Shown here in pieces: positions 37,301 through 50,300 of a DNA stretch of 64,000 bases. The notes under the pieces were generated by a model. That model worked only from the letters and a program-made list of their open reading frames with translations. It ran no database searches and was not told where the DNA came from. Source of the DNA: Heliocidaris tuberculata (Eukaryota > Echinodermata > Echinoidea > Camarodonta > Echinometridae); the NCBI GenBank assembly GCA_025618425.1, contig CM046845.1, forward strand, positions 31,803,899 to 31,867,898, given 5' to 3'. Position 1 is the first letter of the stretch, and each line of letters starts with the position of its first letter. The translations under genes were made by a program, and so were the position numbers.

Positions 37301-40300
37301 AGCCGACATGACCGCATGTCTGATGAGAATCTGTGTAGCGCCCTCATAGTGCCGAGCAGCTCTCATGAGACGATCAGGACGATCTAACCACTGGGAGCGA
37401 TGGTTGGCAAGGGAACGGATGCCATCCTGCATCTTCCCTGCCTGGTAAGATGAATCCATCAATACAGACAAAGGAAGAAAGAAAGAGAGCTTTAGTGTAG
37501 GCCTACACACTAAGTAGATGCAATCATCACTCCTTCTATACTACGTGTATCACTTTGGTTTTAGATTTAATTATATATCAAAATCTTCTAAAAAGACGAT
37601 TTTAACCATTACAGACGGGCCAATACCTAAAAAACACTGCTTTCAAATATACATGATGTTTTTCATAATAGTTTCTTGAAATGTCAAGTTTATATTGGGC
37701 TTCTCTTATGACTGTTAGCCACTACTTATTTGATGTTGTTGGATATTGAGAATGTCCGATACATAAGTGGTCGAATCAGTGGTCTTGGACATCCAAACTA
37801 AAATCTTGTCAGTGCACTAGTATTCCTGGATAAGGCATTAACCCTCAATATCGAGTTCCTTGAATAGGCCAAGAAGCCACACGGCCCCTAACTGCTGTCT
37901 TCCCTCGCTACAAAGCAAATATAACAGTCAACTTACTGGTAATATTGTCTGCTAAGAGCCAGGAGAGTGTTAACTCGTATCCTTTTACAAAGAATTAACA
38001 CCCTTCTGGCTCCCATAATGTATGATGTATGATTTGTATGATTCTCCAATACCATGCTTATGGGTGACAAGGGAATAAATGTCATTGTCATGAATGTCAC
38101 TGTCATTGTCAATGTTAAATGTCATTGTCAATGTCAACTGTCTATGCCATTGTCATCGCAGATGACATTTAAAAGAAACACCAATCATTCCTCTGTGTAG
38201 TGTGACAGAATTGATACATACCTCAAGTAACTGGAAGGCATCATTCCATGTCTTGTTTCCTCCTGGTCCACTCCTTAAACCACCCTTTCCTCCAGCCATA
38301 GTACCTAGGACATCGGCTACGCAGGCCAGACAACGCGCTGCTATACCGGCTGAGTTACACTTACATGCAACTAGGATAGGAGAGATGCACAGAGAGGAGA
38401 GACAGAGAGAGAGAAAGAGAGAGAAAGAGAGAGAAAGAGAGAGAAAGAGAGAGAAAGAGAGAGATGAGTAAGGAATGCAGGAAAACAGAGTGACAGGTAA
38501 AGAAAGAGAGAGAAAGAGAGGGAAAAGAGAAATAAAGGCAAAGGAGAGAGATGAGAGAAAGAGAGAGAGAGAGAGGAGTAATAGACATGAAGGTATGAGT
38601 GTGACAAGCAGAGAAATATATATATATATAGAAAGAGAGAGAGAGTGAGAGAGAGAGAAAGAGAAAGATTACATAAGATAGATGGGATTAGAGAGAGAGA
38701 GAGAAATATATACATATCTGATTACATTGACATATAAAAGTTTAAATGTGGCACTACATATATCTCTTTGATACAGTAACATCTCAAAGAATAAGATATC
38801 CTCCATTTACAGCCAGAAGGCTGTTAACTATGAGCAAAAGCACATGAGTTAATGCCCTTCTGGCATTCAACAGACAATATATCAATGGCGATACCTTCAG
38901 AGCAGTAACCAAGCGGAAAATCGTAAAACACAGGATTATGTCCTTACTGGTGTCTAGAGTATCCAGCATCTGTTGAGCACATCCTTCTATCACAGCACAC
39001 TTCAGGAATGGTAGAATGCCTTGATTTCTGCTGTTCATCAAAACATCCTCCACTTTCCATAGTCCTACTTCTATGAACATCTCCCTGTGCAAAGATTACC
39101 AAAAAAAACCCCAAAATACCATGGTAACTATCTGGAAAATTAATTTACATGCTGGCCAGTAAAGTACTTGGGATGTTTCTAAGTCTCAGGTATTCAACGT
39201 TTCAGTCTTGGTCTTTACCAATGTAAAAGGAACGTACAAGTAAAGGAAAGTTGTCCTCAAGAAGTCTGTCTCATGACCACATGTCTGACAGTGACTAACA
39301 TGAATTGAATATAATTCTATTAAACTTCATTGATTTACATCAATATTCTGTTCATAAACTATATATAAAACAACATATAGATACAAACATTTGGAGTGTA
39401 TAACAGAAGTATAACATATGTCAAATGGAAGGTAAATACATAAATAATACAATGCAAAATATGGACAGTGAATTCATAATAATTCAGGATAGTACCTTAA
39501 AAGATATTATATATCACTGATGACTGCATGCACACTTTTATTTCAAAGGTTGATGCATTGGAATGGACTTAATATCAATAAAAATGAAAAGAATACGAGG
39601 GTAAGTGAAAGCTATGCACACTTGGTACAACCATTGCAGAATATTTTGCAAATGCTAGATCAGGGTAACACAGAATTACATCCCTCTTGAATAAATTCAC
39701 AGATCGCCTTTGTTGACATAACTCTTGACGCTCTTAGATTCTGTTTGAGCTCTCACTAACAAAAGTTGGGTAAAATCAGATAATAATAATAAATACATCA
39801 TTTGTAATGCACCATCGATCTAGTACACTATTCTGAGGTGCAAAGGGATATCAATAGGAATAATTTACATATATAAGTGAACGAGAGAAGGGGAAAAATG
39901 CATACATATAGTTAACAAATACTTAATTAAAATATGATGAGAACATGTATGACTTTAGACTTGACTTAAATATTCCTAGGGATTCTGCTGATCATATTTT
40001 CAGAGAAAGAGCATTCCACAGAGATGAGGATAAGTTACATCATCAAACCACATACCAACTGAATATGCTCTCAAAATTTGCACATTAGCTATCATAAATA
40101 AATCTCCAGCACTTGAGAAAAGTAAAGCTAAACAAACCTTCTCCATTGGAATTCTGTTGACAGATCAATATTGGTCATGATTTCTTCCAGTGACAGTCTC
40201 CATGAAGACCGCCATCTTTGCAGCATGTCTTCATCCTTCTCCCCATTGAGTAGCCAGAGGGCCTCCTTCATGCCGATGGAATTCTGGCAAGCCATCACTG

Positions 40301-41341
40301 GGAAGAGCTTGGCATTGTACAATGTGCGTTCATAGTCAGACTGTACATGAAAAAAATAGAGGTCAATTTCTCTTGAAGCTTAGAAGTCCTAATCGTCTAC
40401 TTTGAGCTGGAGCCAGGAGAAAGATATTCTATCTTCACTAAAGTTCATTGTGACAATAATTTCAAACCTATACCTCAGTGTCTACATCTAAATCATAATC
40501 CCATTCATTTACAATACTTATAATCTAAATCTCTTCCTCAATTCAAATCTTGCTCTCACTTTACCTTAGTATATCATTCCAGACTCACTCCTGATACCCA
40601 ATGTCACTCCCGATCAATCTCATTCTTAATCTCCTTCCCAAAATCAATGCCATCCCTAATCTCCTTCCAAAAATCAATACCATCCACAAACCTGACTCCA
40701 AAATCAAAACCATCCCAATTTTGACTCCCAAACTCAATACCATCCCCACTCTCTCTCTCTCTCTCTCTCAAAATCAATACCATCCCAAATCTCTCTCTCT
40801 CTCTCTCTCTCAAAATCAATACCATCCCCAATCTCTCTCTCTCTCTCTCTCAAAATCAATACCATCCCCAATCTCTCTCTCTCTCTCTCTCAAACTCAAT
40901 ACCATCCCCAATCTCTCTCTCTCTCTCTCAAAATCAATACCATCCCCAATCTCTCTCTCTCTCTCTCAAAATCAATACCATCCCCAATCTCTCTCTCTCT
41001 CTCTCAAAATCAATACCATCCCCAATCTCTCTCTCTCTCTCTCTCAAAATCAATACCATCCCCAATCTCTCTCTCTCTCTCTCAAAATCAATACCAACCC
41101 CAATCTCTCTCTATCTCTCAAACTCAATACCATCCCCAATCTCTCTCTCTCTCTCAAAATCAATACCATCCCCAATCTCTCTCTCTCTCTCTCTCTCAAA
41201 ATCAATACCAACCCCAATCTCTCTCTCTCTCTCTCTCTCTCAAAATCTATACCATCCCCAATCTCTCTCTCTATCTCTCAAACTCAATACCAACCCCAAT
41301 CTGACTCCCTCTCTCTCTCTCAAAATCAATACCAACCCCAA

Positions 41342-41375
<34 letters not shown>

Positions 41376-44300
41376 AAAATCAATACCATCCCCAATCTCT
41401 CTCTCTCTCTCTCTCAAAATCAATACCATCCCCAATCTCTCTCTCTCTATCTCTCAAACTCAATACCATCCCCAATCTCTCTCTCTCTATCTCTCAAACT
41501 CAATACCATCCCCAATCTCTCTCTCTCTCTCTCAAAATCAATACCATCCCCAATCTCTCTCTCTCTCTCAAAATCAATACCAACCCCAATCTCTCTCTCT
41601 CTCTCTCAAAATCAATACCAACCCCAATCTCTCTCTCTCTATCTCTCAAAATCAATACCAACCCCAATCTCTCTCTCTCTCTCTCTCAAAATCAATACCA
41701 TCCCCAATCTCTCTCTCTTTCTATCTCTCAAAATCAATACCAACCCCAATCTGACTCCCAAACTCAATCTCCTTCTCAATTTCGATACCATCCCAAATCA
41801 CAATGGAATTCTAGCTTGTGTTTTATAGTATATGATTTTAGTATTGTTATTACCAAGTGGGTTGCCCATAGATCCTCCTTGTCCACTCCTGTACGAGTAA
41901 AGAAGACGACCCATGGCGAGTTACAGAATGTACTGGTTCCTTTCACAAATGCCGTCTGCAAATAACACACATGAAGATCATCAAACATTAATTCTATAAT
42001 ACTCAACAACTCAGTTCCAAAATGGAGCTGCCAAAAAGGACAGAAAGAGAGCCTGAGGGCTTTTAAAGTGGTTATGTGCTGTCATTATTACAAAGAAAAA
42101 TAGAATATGAAGTTTTAAAAAAGTGCTCCAAAAAGGTCATATCTGGAACAATATTTCAACCCCGGATGGGGAATGGAAGGAAAGCACAAAGAATAATTTT
42201 AATGCTATTATACTGAATGGACCTGAAACAAATGGGTGAAAATGGTAACAAGCTGTTCTGTCGATCTTCAATGTATCTTTTATTTGCAACTCTGGTTCAT
42301 CGTGCAGTTAGCATACTTGCTTGTCAAAAATAGATAATCATACGATAGCTCATATATCATCACAAAACAATAGTCCTTGTTGATCCTCATTCACTATACC
42401 AGTAATTACATTCTAGGAATCTGTGTCTCTTACCATGATGGAGTCAAACTTTCCCATGACTGTATAGACCCTGGTCTTGATGCGAGGGTAGTGACCAAGA
42501 CATAGGTTGAAGCCTTGTAGGAACACACTGTCTGGTAGACTCACATTCTCAAGCTCCTAGTATGCATTTAGACAGGTTAGAAAAGAAGACAGGTCAGAAA
42601 AAAGGGTCCATTTCAACCTTTTTCAACAAAGGAAATGTAGATATCACTTAAAGCAAGATTTTTTTGTCTTGAAAATATTTCAAAGCAAATAATCAAGTTC
42701 AAGCAATGACCAAGCATTACAATTCTTCTTTTTTTAATAGCTGAAATTTGTTTATAAATTATAGCCATTTTTGTATACATGTGTTTGTAAAATGAACACA
42801 GAAAGAATTAAAAAGGGGCAAATTTGAATTGCGATAACCTTCGCTTGGAGCTTTCCATTACCGTTGATTTTCAAAGTATTTGAGGTACGATAGATCTGAG
42901 CAGATTTCGCCATATTCATGTTCACTTCAATAAAATGTAGATGTTACAGAATAGAATTTAGCCATTCTCATTTTCCAAAGTTGATTCTTTTTTCCCATCA
43001 TACACACCTAATTCTGACTTCTAGAAGATACAGGAGTACATACATATACTTCTTCTTTTACTAGATCAAACAATCTTAACTTTATAATGAATGCAAGTCA
43101 CAAACCTCAGAAGCCTCCTTGTCAATATTCATGAGGTAGGAATCTTTGGCTATGTTCATCTTGCACTGAAACAACAAAAAATATATAAATAAAAAGTTAA
43201 ATATAATACAGTGAAACTTGTATAAATACCATTCAAGAGAGACAAGAAAAGTGATCTTTATAGGCAGATGGTCTTTATATTACATTTTGTAGTTTGGCTC
43301 AATAACTTTTGATTCAGAGCCCTAAAAAATGTACCAGATGTAAAGAGCAAAAATTTCTGCACACACTGTGTCCATTCAAACCATGAGGGAACCTTGATTG
43401 TTTTCTAACAGTAATAATAAATCATTACAATCAAATAAGTTTTTTGTTATAAAAAAGAATAATTTAAAGGGAACATGAAATATCAAGAACACATTTCATG
43501 TGCAAAGATAGTTAAATACACTTTCAAAAATTTTTTTTGTCAATGATAAGATAAGACGAGATAAGATTTATTGACTTTATCGACCCCTCTCAGGGTATAA
43601 GAGTACAAACAAAGAAATGTATTAACAACTATTACATATACATTATAAATGTGGATATATATTAGATAAAACACTGTATAAAAACAATTTTTACAAGACT
43701 AGCCTTTCTGGCTGTTTGACTATTCTACCACTATGAGTACATACAGTTCTATCTCTCTTATGATATTACTGAAAGACTATGTTCTGCACTTTGTGATTTC
43801 AATTTTTTTCTGCAAACAAAAACTAATTACAATTAATGAACAGTAATTATATTTTCAGTCCAATAATGATGAAACTCTAGCTGTTTTCTAACTGTGATCA
43901 CAACAATACAATCACAGCATTTTGATAATGAGTCCCTCAAGGCACCTTGGACATGGGAGATAATTTTTTTATTTAATCAATGTGATGTTTAAATATAGTT
44001 CCTTCTTTTGTGTTCTCATGGGGATTACATCAGAAGAAATTGCTCACTTATCGCCCTGCTCTGACTCGTTAGCCCCTTTCACGTTCTCAGGGTGAACAAT
44101 GATCTTTTAGGGGTTCCATAGAGGATAAAATGAGACAGGTGCACTTACAGTTCACAGGAAGTCAATCAAAGGTCACTTTACAATAGGGTAGCTTAGCGAA
44201 ACCTTGTGGCGTGTAAAGACGCAGGAAAAATGCATATGACAAAATTATTCAAAATCAAAATTTTATTATTATATAGAGGCAGAACCAAAATATTAGGATG

Positions 44301-47300
44301 TAGAATTATTATTTACCTCTTTGAACACTTTTAAGCAAAATAATATGAAAATTTTATTCAGATTTGTCTGATTCTAATATTAGAAGCACATACAAAACTA
44401 GCAAATTTCCTCTATGCGTCTTTCCTGCGTCTTTATGCACCACTGCATTTTGCTAAGCTACCTTATACAACATTAGACTATACATGTATGGTATATGCAT
44501 ATGCATATATTATTTTTTTCATATCATTGGTGAGGGGGTAATCATCCAGAGAACAAGGGGCATTGTTAAAAAAAAGATCTCATCGGCATTTTTATGAGGT
44601 CAATTTCATGACATGACCTCAAGACAACCTCTGGAGTTCATTGGGGTGACGGTAGTGTGAAAATGGCTTTACCTGCAGATGACTGTGCAAGATGACACTT
44701 GACCTCCCCCTGACCTCTACTCCTGACCCCACGATAGAGTTGATGGCATGACTGTCTTCATTCAGCTGAGAACCAGCCTGAAAAATGATAACAAACAAAA
44801 ATTACAGTCAATCCTGTCTATAAAGGTTACCATAAGAAAAGATAAGACAGGTTCCACAACCATAGAAAAAACTTTAGACAGGTTACTAAAACAGACCTGC
44901 CAACCCTGAAATCCAAGAAATAGGAACAAATGACAGGGCAGAGGCTGAGAATCGGGACATTTCTGAGTTTCCTATACATTACTACAGACAGATTTTTGCA
45001 AAAATAGGGACACAATGGTAGAAGTGGCTCTTTCTTTTACCAAATATCTGGATTGTCCCTGTTAAATAGCAACAGTTGGCAGGTATGCTAAAATACATAT
45101 TTTCTCCATAACATATTTTCTCTCTAAGGGAAGCAGTAAATTTGACTACTATATACACAGATGGCCTTTATAGAGAGTTGGCCAAAGACAGGAATGACAC
45201 ATGCATGTGTCAACTTGAAACAAATGCAGTGTAGCAAACACATCACAAATATATGACAGGTGCTCTATCTTCTCAAGACAAATTTATGTATTATTGTTAA
45301 TGTGAATACAGTGGAAACTCGGTATAAAGAGCTCTGATATAACAAGATTCACAATATAACAAGGTAGTTTTGCTGGTCCCAAGTCTTTTTTGTTCTTTTG
45401 TGTTTTTACCCTGATATATAGAGATTCCTGATACAACAAAAAAGGTAATTTTCATGGTCCCAAGGTCCTCAGTATAGTGGATTTCCACTGTACTACAATA
45501 ATTCAACCAATACAAAAACGCCACTGTTTCCTGAACTAATACATATTTTAAAATCAAGACTCACGATCCTTACATCTATTAACTATTCAAAATACCATTT
45601 GATAAACTATCTTCAAATGCAAAACTAAGCTGTACAAACAACTGATTGCGATTGCACAATCAGATTTTGTAAATATCTAACAAGCAATTTTGATACAATT
45701 ATCTTGAGGGTGTGAACTTGCCTCTATGAAGCAGTGAGTCATGTTGGACCAAGCAAAATGACTATCCTCTCCTCTCAGACTACAGCTTACAAGATGACGG
45801 AGATGCATGCCAGCAGACACAACCTGGTAGTCATGGCGACCATCTTCTAACACAACTAGAAATCAAACATAACAAAAGTTGTTATTTTTCATTATTTCAC
45901 TATTTAGGTTATTTATTACACTCTATATCATACTTAAAACAACAAACTAACAAAACAAAATGCTGTCCTGAAAACAGCTTTATTACAGACATTAACTTTT
46001 ATTTAAGTGGTTTACAGTGGCATATTTGAACGAGCCTTATGGGCTGGTCACATTTGTGCGATAACAATAACAAGATTTTCATAATCATTAAAGGTACACC
46101 CTTCATCTACCCTACTATATAGCATACACGGGCATACTCGCACGTACTCACCATATAGTAGGGTGTCATCATAATAGGACAAATGTGACCAGCCTTTTAA
46201 GGCCTAGGTTTCTTGTCTGGTTCTGTAGTGCCATTAGTATTATGTTCTAAATATAGCGCTCAAGTCCGTCACACCACGACACCCCTGGAGCTCCAATATT
46301 ATTACCCTGGTTATAGCCAAGGAGCAAAATATGTAGATTCATGTCCTGCTGAAGGATGTTACATTACCTCCTTTCAATCTAAGCCCTCGGAACTGTTTCC
46401 AGAGGGCAGCTCTGGCCGTCCTCCTGACCTGTAGATCTGCTTCGGACCACTGAGGGCGCAATGCATTGTCATAGGCCTTACTTCTCTCCCCTGAGACATA
46501 ATCCTCCTCATCCTTGCTGCTAGCCATTGGAAGGATGAAGTCAAAGAATAAAGACATCTAGAACAGAAATGAAATCCAAACTATGATTGTCGAGAATTAT
46601 CACTATGTATTATTGCTATGATCACATCAAACATTAGCCTTTGCATCAGCATAATATAATATTTTATGAATATGAATGGCTATCTTCTCCTAGCTCCTCC
46701 CCCTTATCATTACAATTAATATTATGGCACCATTATCATTTTAGTTTTTATTGTATGACCGCACCTTTTCTGTTCAAAAAATGAGCCATCTTCTTGGTAT
46801 TGTACAAAAGAGTCTTGCTTCAACTAATTCTCTTGATAATAAGCCACTTCATAATTAGAACATGGTTTAGATGACCCAGAAATGACCCCCAATTTGAACA
46901 CCACGCATTTCTGTTTTGGTGGACGTGCTTCTTGTTTAACATCTAAAATCATACTAGTCAATTGTACTTGGTACACATGACCTTTATCTTCACAGGTGCA
47001 AATTGTGATTATGAACTGGCTTATTTGACATTCAGCATAACCTCTTGATGGAGGGTCACTTTGGAGGCTTTGAACCTGGCTTTATTTTTCTTTCCTTCTC
47101 CCTTTTTTACCATGCTGCATTACAGTGAGCTATCTAATGTCATGTACAAGACCAGCCTCTGCAATATAAAATCCACAACAACAACAAACAAGCTAACAAA
47201 CAAACAAACGAAATCATTGGAATGAGATAATAGAACTACTCTGATGATATGGACCACTGTAAACAAGATCATTCAATGAGACAATGTAATGCAGGCACAG

Positions 47301-50300
47301 TTATAGAAATATCAACAAAATTGCAGGTGGTCTTTGGCAAATGATTGCAGACTTTCACCTTACAAGAAAAATGTTAACATGTACAGATCCACTTTAGAAA
47401 AAAAAATCCAATAAATTGGTCTGTTTATGTCTCTCCCTGCTTTTAATTACATATCTACATTAAAAATAATAGTTTTAAAAAATAACACATTATTACCAGG
47501 TCTATGTACTTGTGACATAAAATTTCATATCATAATTGCAGTATTGAATGTCTAGGGAAGCTTTACCATTTTATGATGATAAAATTTCAATTATAACATT
47601 TTAAATAATTATTTGTATGTACCAGGACATACATGTACTTCATCATCACAGTAATTTCAGGTCTATGACCTTGTGACATAACATTTCATATCATTGTTTT
47701 ATGATTAAATGTTCATTAAAAAGAAGTCAAGGGAAGCTTTTGCACTTTATAATACAATTTTGTTTTCAATATTATCAACAGCTGTACTTACATGTAAACA
47801 CTTCATCATCATTTATTGCCACATATTAAAATCATATAACGGAAAACATTCAATGTAATCAAAATTTGTTAATGGTACTTTTTAACTTAGATGTTTCCAT
47901 GCAAATGGAAAATGGTGTGTGTGCACTGACCCCTCATCAAAGTTTTAAACAAAACAATCACATTTGTCAGTGAGTTGTGGAGAAATATTTCCTCATTTTC
48001 AAGTAAAAAGCATTTAAATGACATTAGATAACAAGATGAATGCGACAGTGCCTCCTATATGCCTCCGCCTAAATTCAGTTGATGGCTCAAACTGTTCTTG
48101 AAATATTGTGATAACCAGAATAAAAATCCTCTAATTACATGTTAATTGACCTTTTTGACATTTGACCTTACACCCTATAACCCATAAGTCTGATCACTAT
48201 ATCTCCTCCTAGTCATGAATACAAAATAGTGATAACAAAGGTAAAAAAACATTAATTTCACATACACCTGTATAATGACCTCTATGACCTGTCACCTTTG
48301 ACCTACATGAACAAAAATCTAATCAGTTCTTCTCATTATGGTGATGCATACTATTCCAAGTTTGAAGTTAATGGATCAAATGGTTCTTGAGATATCATGT
48401 TAAGGCTAAAACCTGCAATTTCAGAATTGACCTCTATGACCTTTGACCTACGTATCCCAAAATCTAATCAGATCATCTTTCTATGGTGATACCTACTAGT
48501 ACCAAGTTTGAACTTCATACCTCAAATGGTTCTTGAGATATCGCGTTGACAAGGCTAACACCTGCAATTTCAGAAATTGACCTGTGACCTTTGACCTTTG
48601 ACCTACATACCCAAAAATCTAATCAGATCATCTTCCTATGGTGATACATACTAGCACCAAGTTTAAAGTTCATACCTCAAATGGTTCTTGAGTTATCGCA
48701 AGAATGAGGCTAACACCTGAAATTTCAGAAATTGGCCTGTGACCTTGACCTTTGACCTACGTACCCCAAAATCTAATCAGATCGTCTTCCTATGGTGATA
48801 CATACTAGCACTAAGTTTGAAGTTCATACCTCTAACGGTTCTTGAGTTTCGCTAGAACGAGGCTAACACCTGAAATTTCAGAAATTGGCCTCTGTGACCT
48901 TGACCTTTGACCTATGTACCCCAAAATCTAATCAGATCATCTTCCTATGGTGATACATACTAGCACCAAGTTTGAAGTTCATATCTCATGTGGTTCTTGT
49001 GTTATCGCTAGAACGAGAAAGCGGGACGGACGGACGGACGGACGGACAACCTGAAAACATAATGCCTCCGGCACCACCTTCGGTGGGCTGAGGCATAAAA
49101 ATGGCTGTAATTATGTACACATTTCATATTTTGAAGAAATATTTCTTTCATAGACATTTTTTGACTTTGGTAATCTCACCATTTAAGAAATATCATCTCA
49201 CCTGTATTGGTTTGACTCCACTATCCAGACCCATGTAAGTGCAAGCATCGAGAGGGGGGCATACATGGCAGGATAGAAGCTTCTCTGCAATTCTGAGCGG
49301 AATATATTGCAACCAAACACAATTCAATCCATAGCAATACCATCTCCAGCAACTGAAGTAGTAGTAGTTAGTAACTGTTTATTGGAGAATTCATTTGCAG
49401 CTAACTGGTCAAATCGCAGAAATTTGTAGACTACCAAAACAATGAAAATAATCATTTTTACATGTACCAACTAAACAGTAAAAATGGTAACTTAAAATGG
49501 ATAATATAGCTTTAAATACATGAAATGAAGAAATGAACGCATAAAACATATCATTATCGTCTTAAAATTATAGAACAATGTTTTTCACAAATATACACAT
49601 ATTTGTGTCCATATTCTGAAGCTTGAACAAGAAATATAAAGGAGCCTATAGTAAAAGCTATGCTATGAAAGCCTGATGTCTGGCATGGAAATATAAAGAG
49701 ATTTTAAATCATGCTCACCTTGAGGGAAAGAACAGAACACCACAGATTAGAGCGACATTGCCGTCTGGTAGGGTACATTGCTTCATGTGAGTTGGTACAG
49801 GCTTGAAGAAAATATCATCCACAAAACCCTGTAATACATCAAGGTTTAGAAATAAATGGTCTTCATAATCAGGAAAAAAAAAAAAAAAAAAAAAAACCTG
49901 TTTCAGTAGCACTTTCACTTGCTGTTCAGCAAGCTTTTTCTAACCTTCATCATAATGAGTAAAAAAAAAAATTACTTGTTTCGGTAGAACTTTCACTTGC
50001 TGTTCTGCAAGCTTCTTCAGACCTTCAGCATAACTGTGCATCAAGGTGTATTTAAACTATCTGTTTGATGTTTGAAATATTATCTCACCTACAGGCATAC
50101 CCCACAAGAAATTAAAGTGCCAATCCCCCAGTCCACTACAATAAAAGTAATCATTTTTGCTTCATAGTATAATTCATAATAAAAACCTATTACACTACAT
50201 GAATAAAATATGATTGGAAGCCTCCACACAAAATTATACCTCTTATTATCTGGGTAGCATTTTCACCCTATGAACGACAATTATACAAATACTGATAACC

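Noticed and set aside
38361..38715. Leucine/serine-rich minus-strand frames that look membrane-like
   Set aside because: Translations of GAGA/GAAA simple repeats.
40601..41965. 454-codon plus-strand open frame
   Set aside because: It is a read-through of the CT minisatellite ([12 protein letters not shown] repeats) and overlaps FCSK exon 13 on the other strand at its end. No gene is supported.
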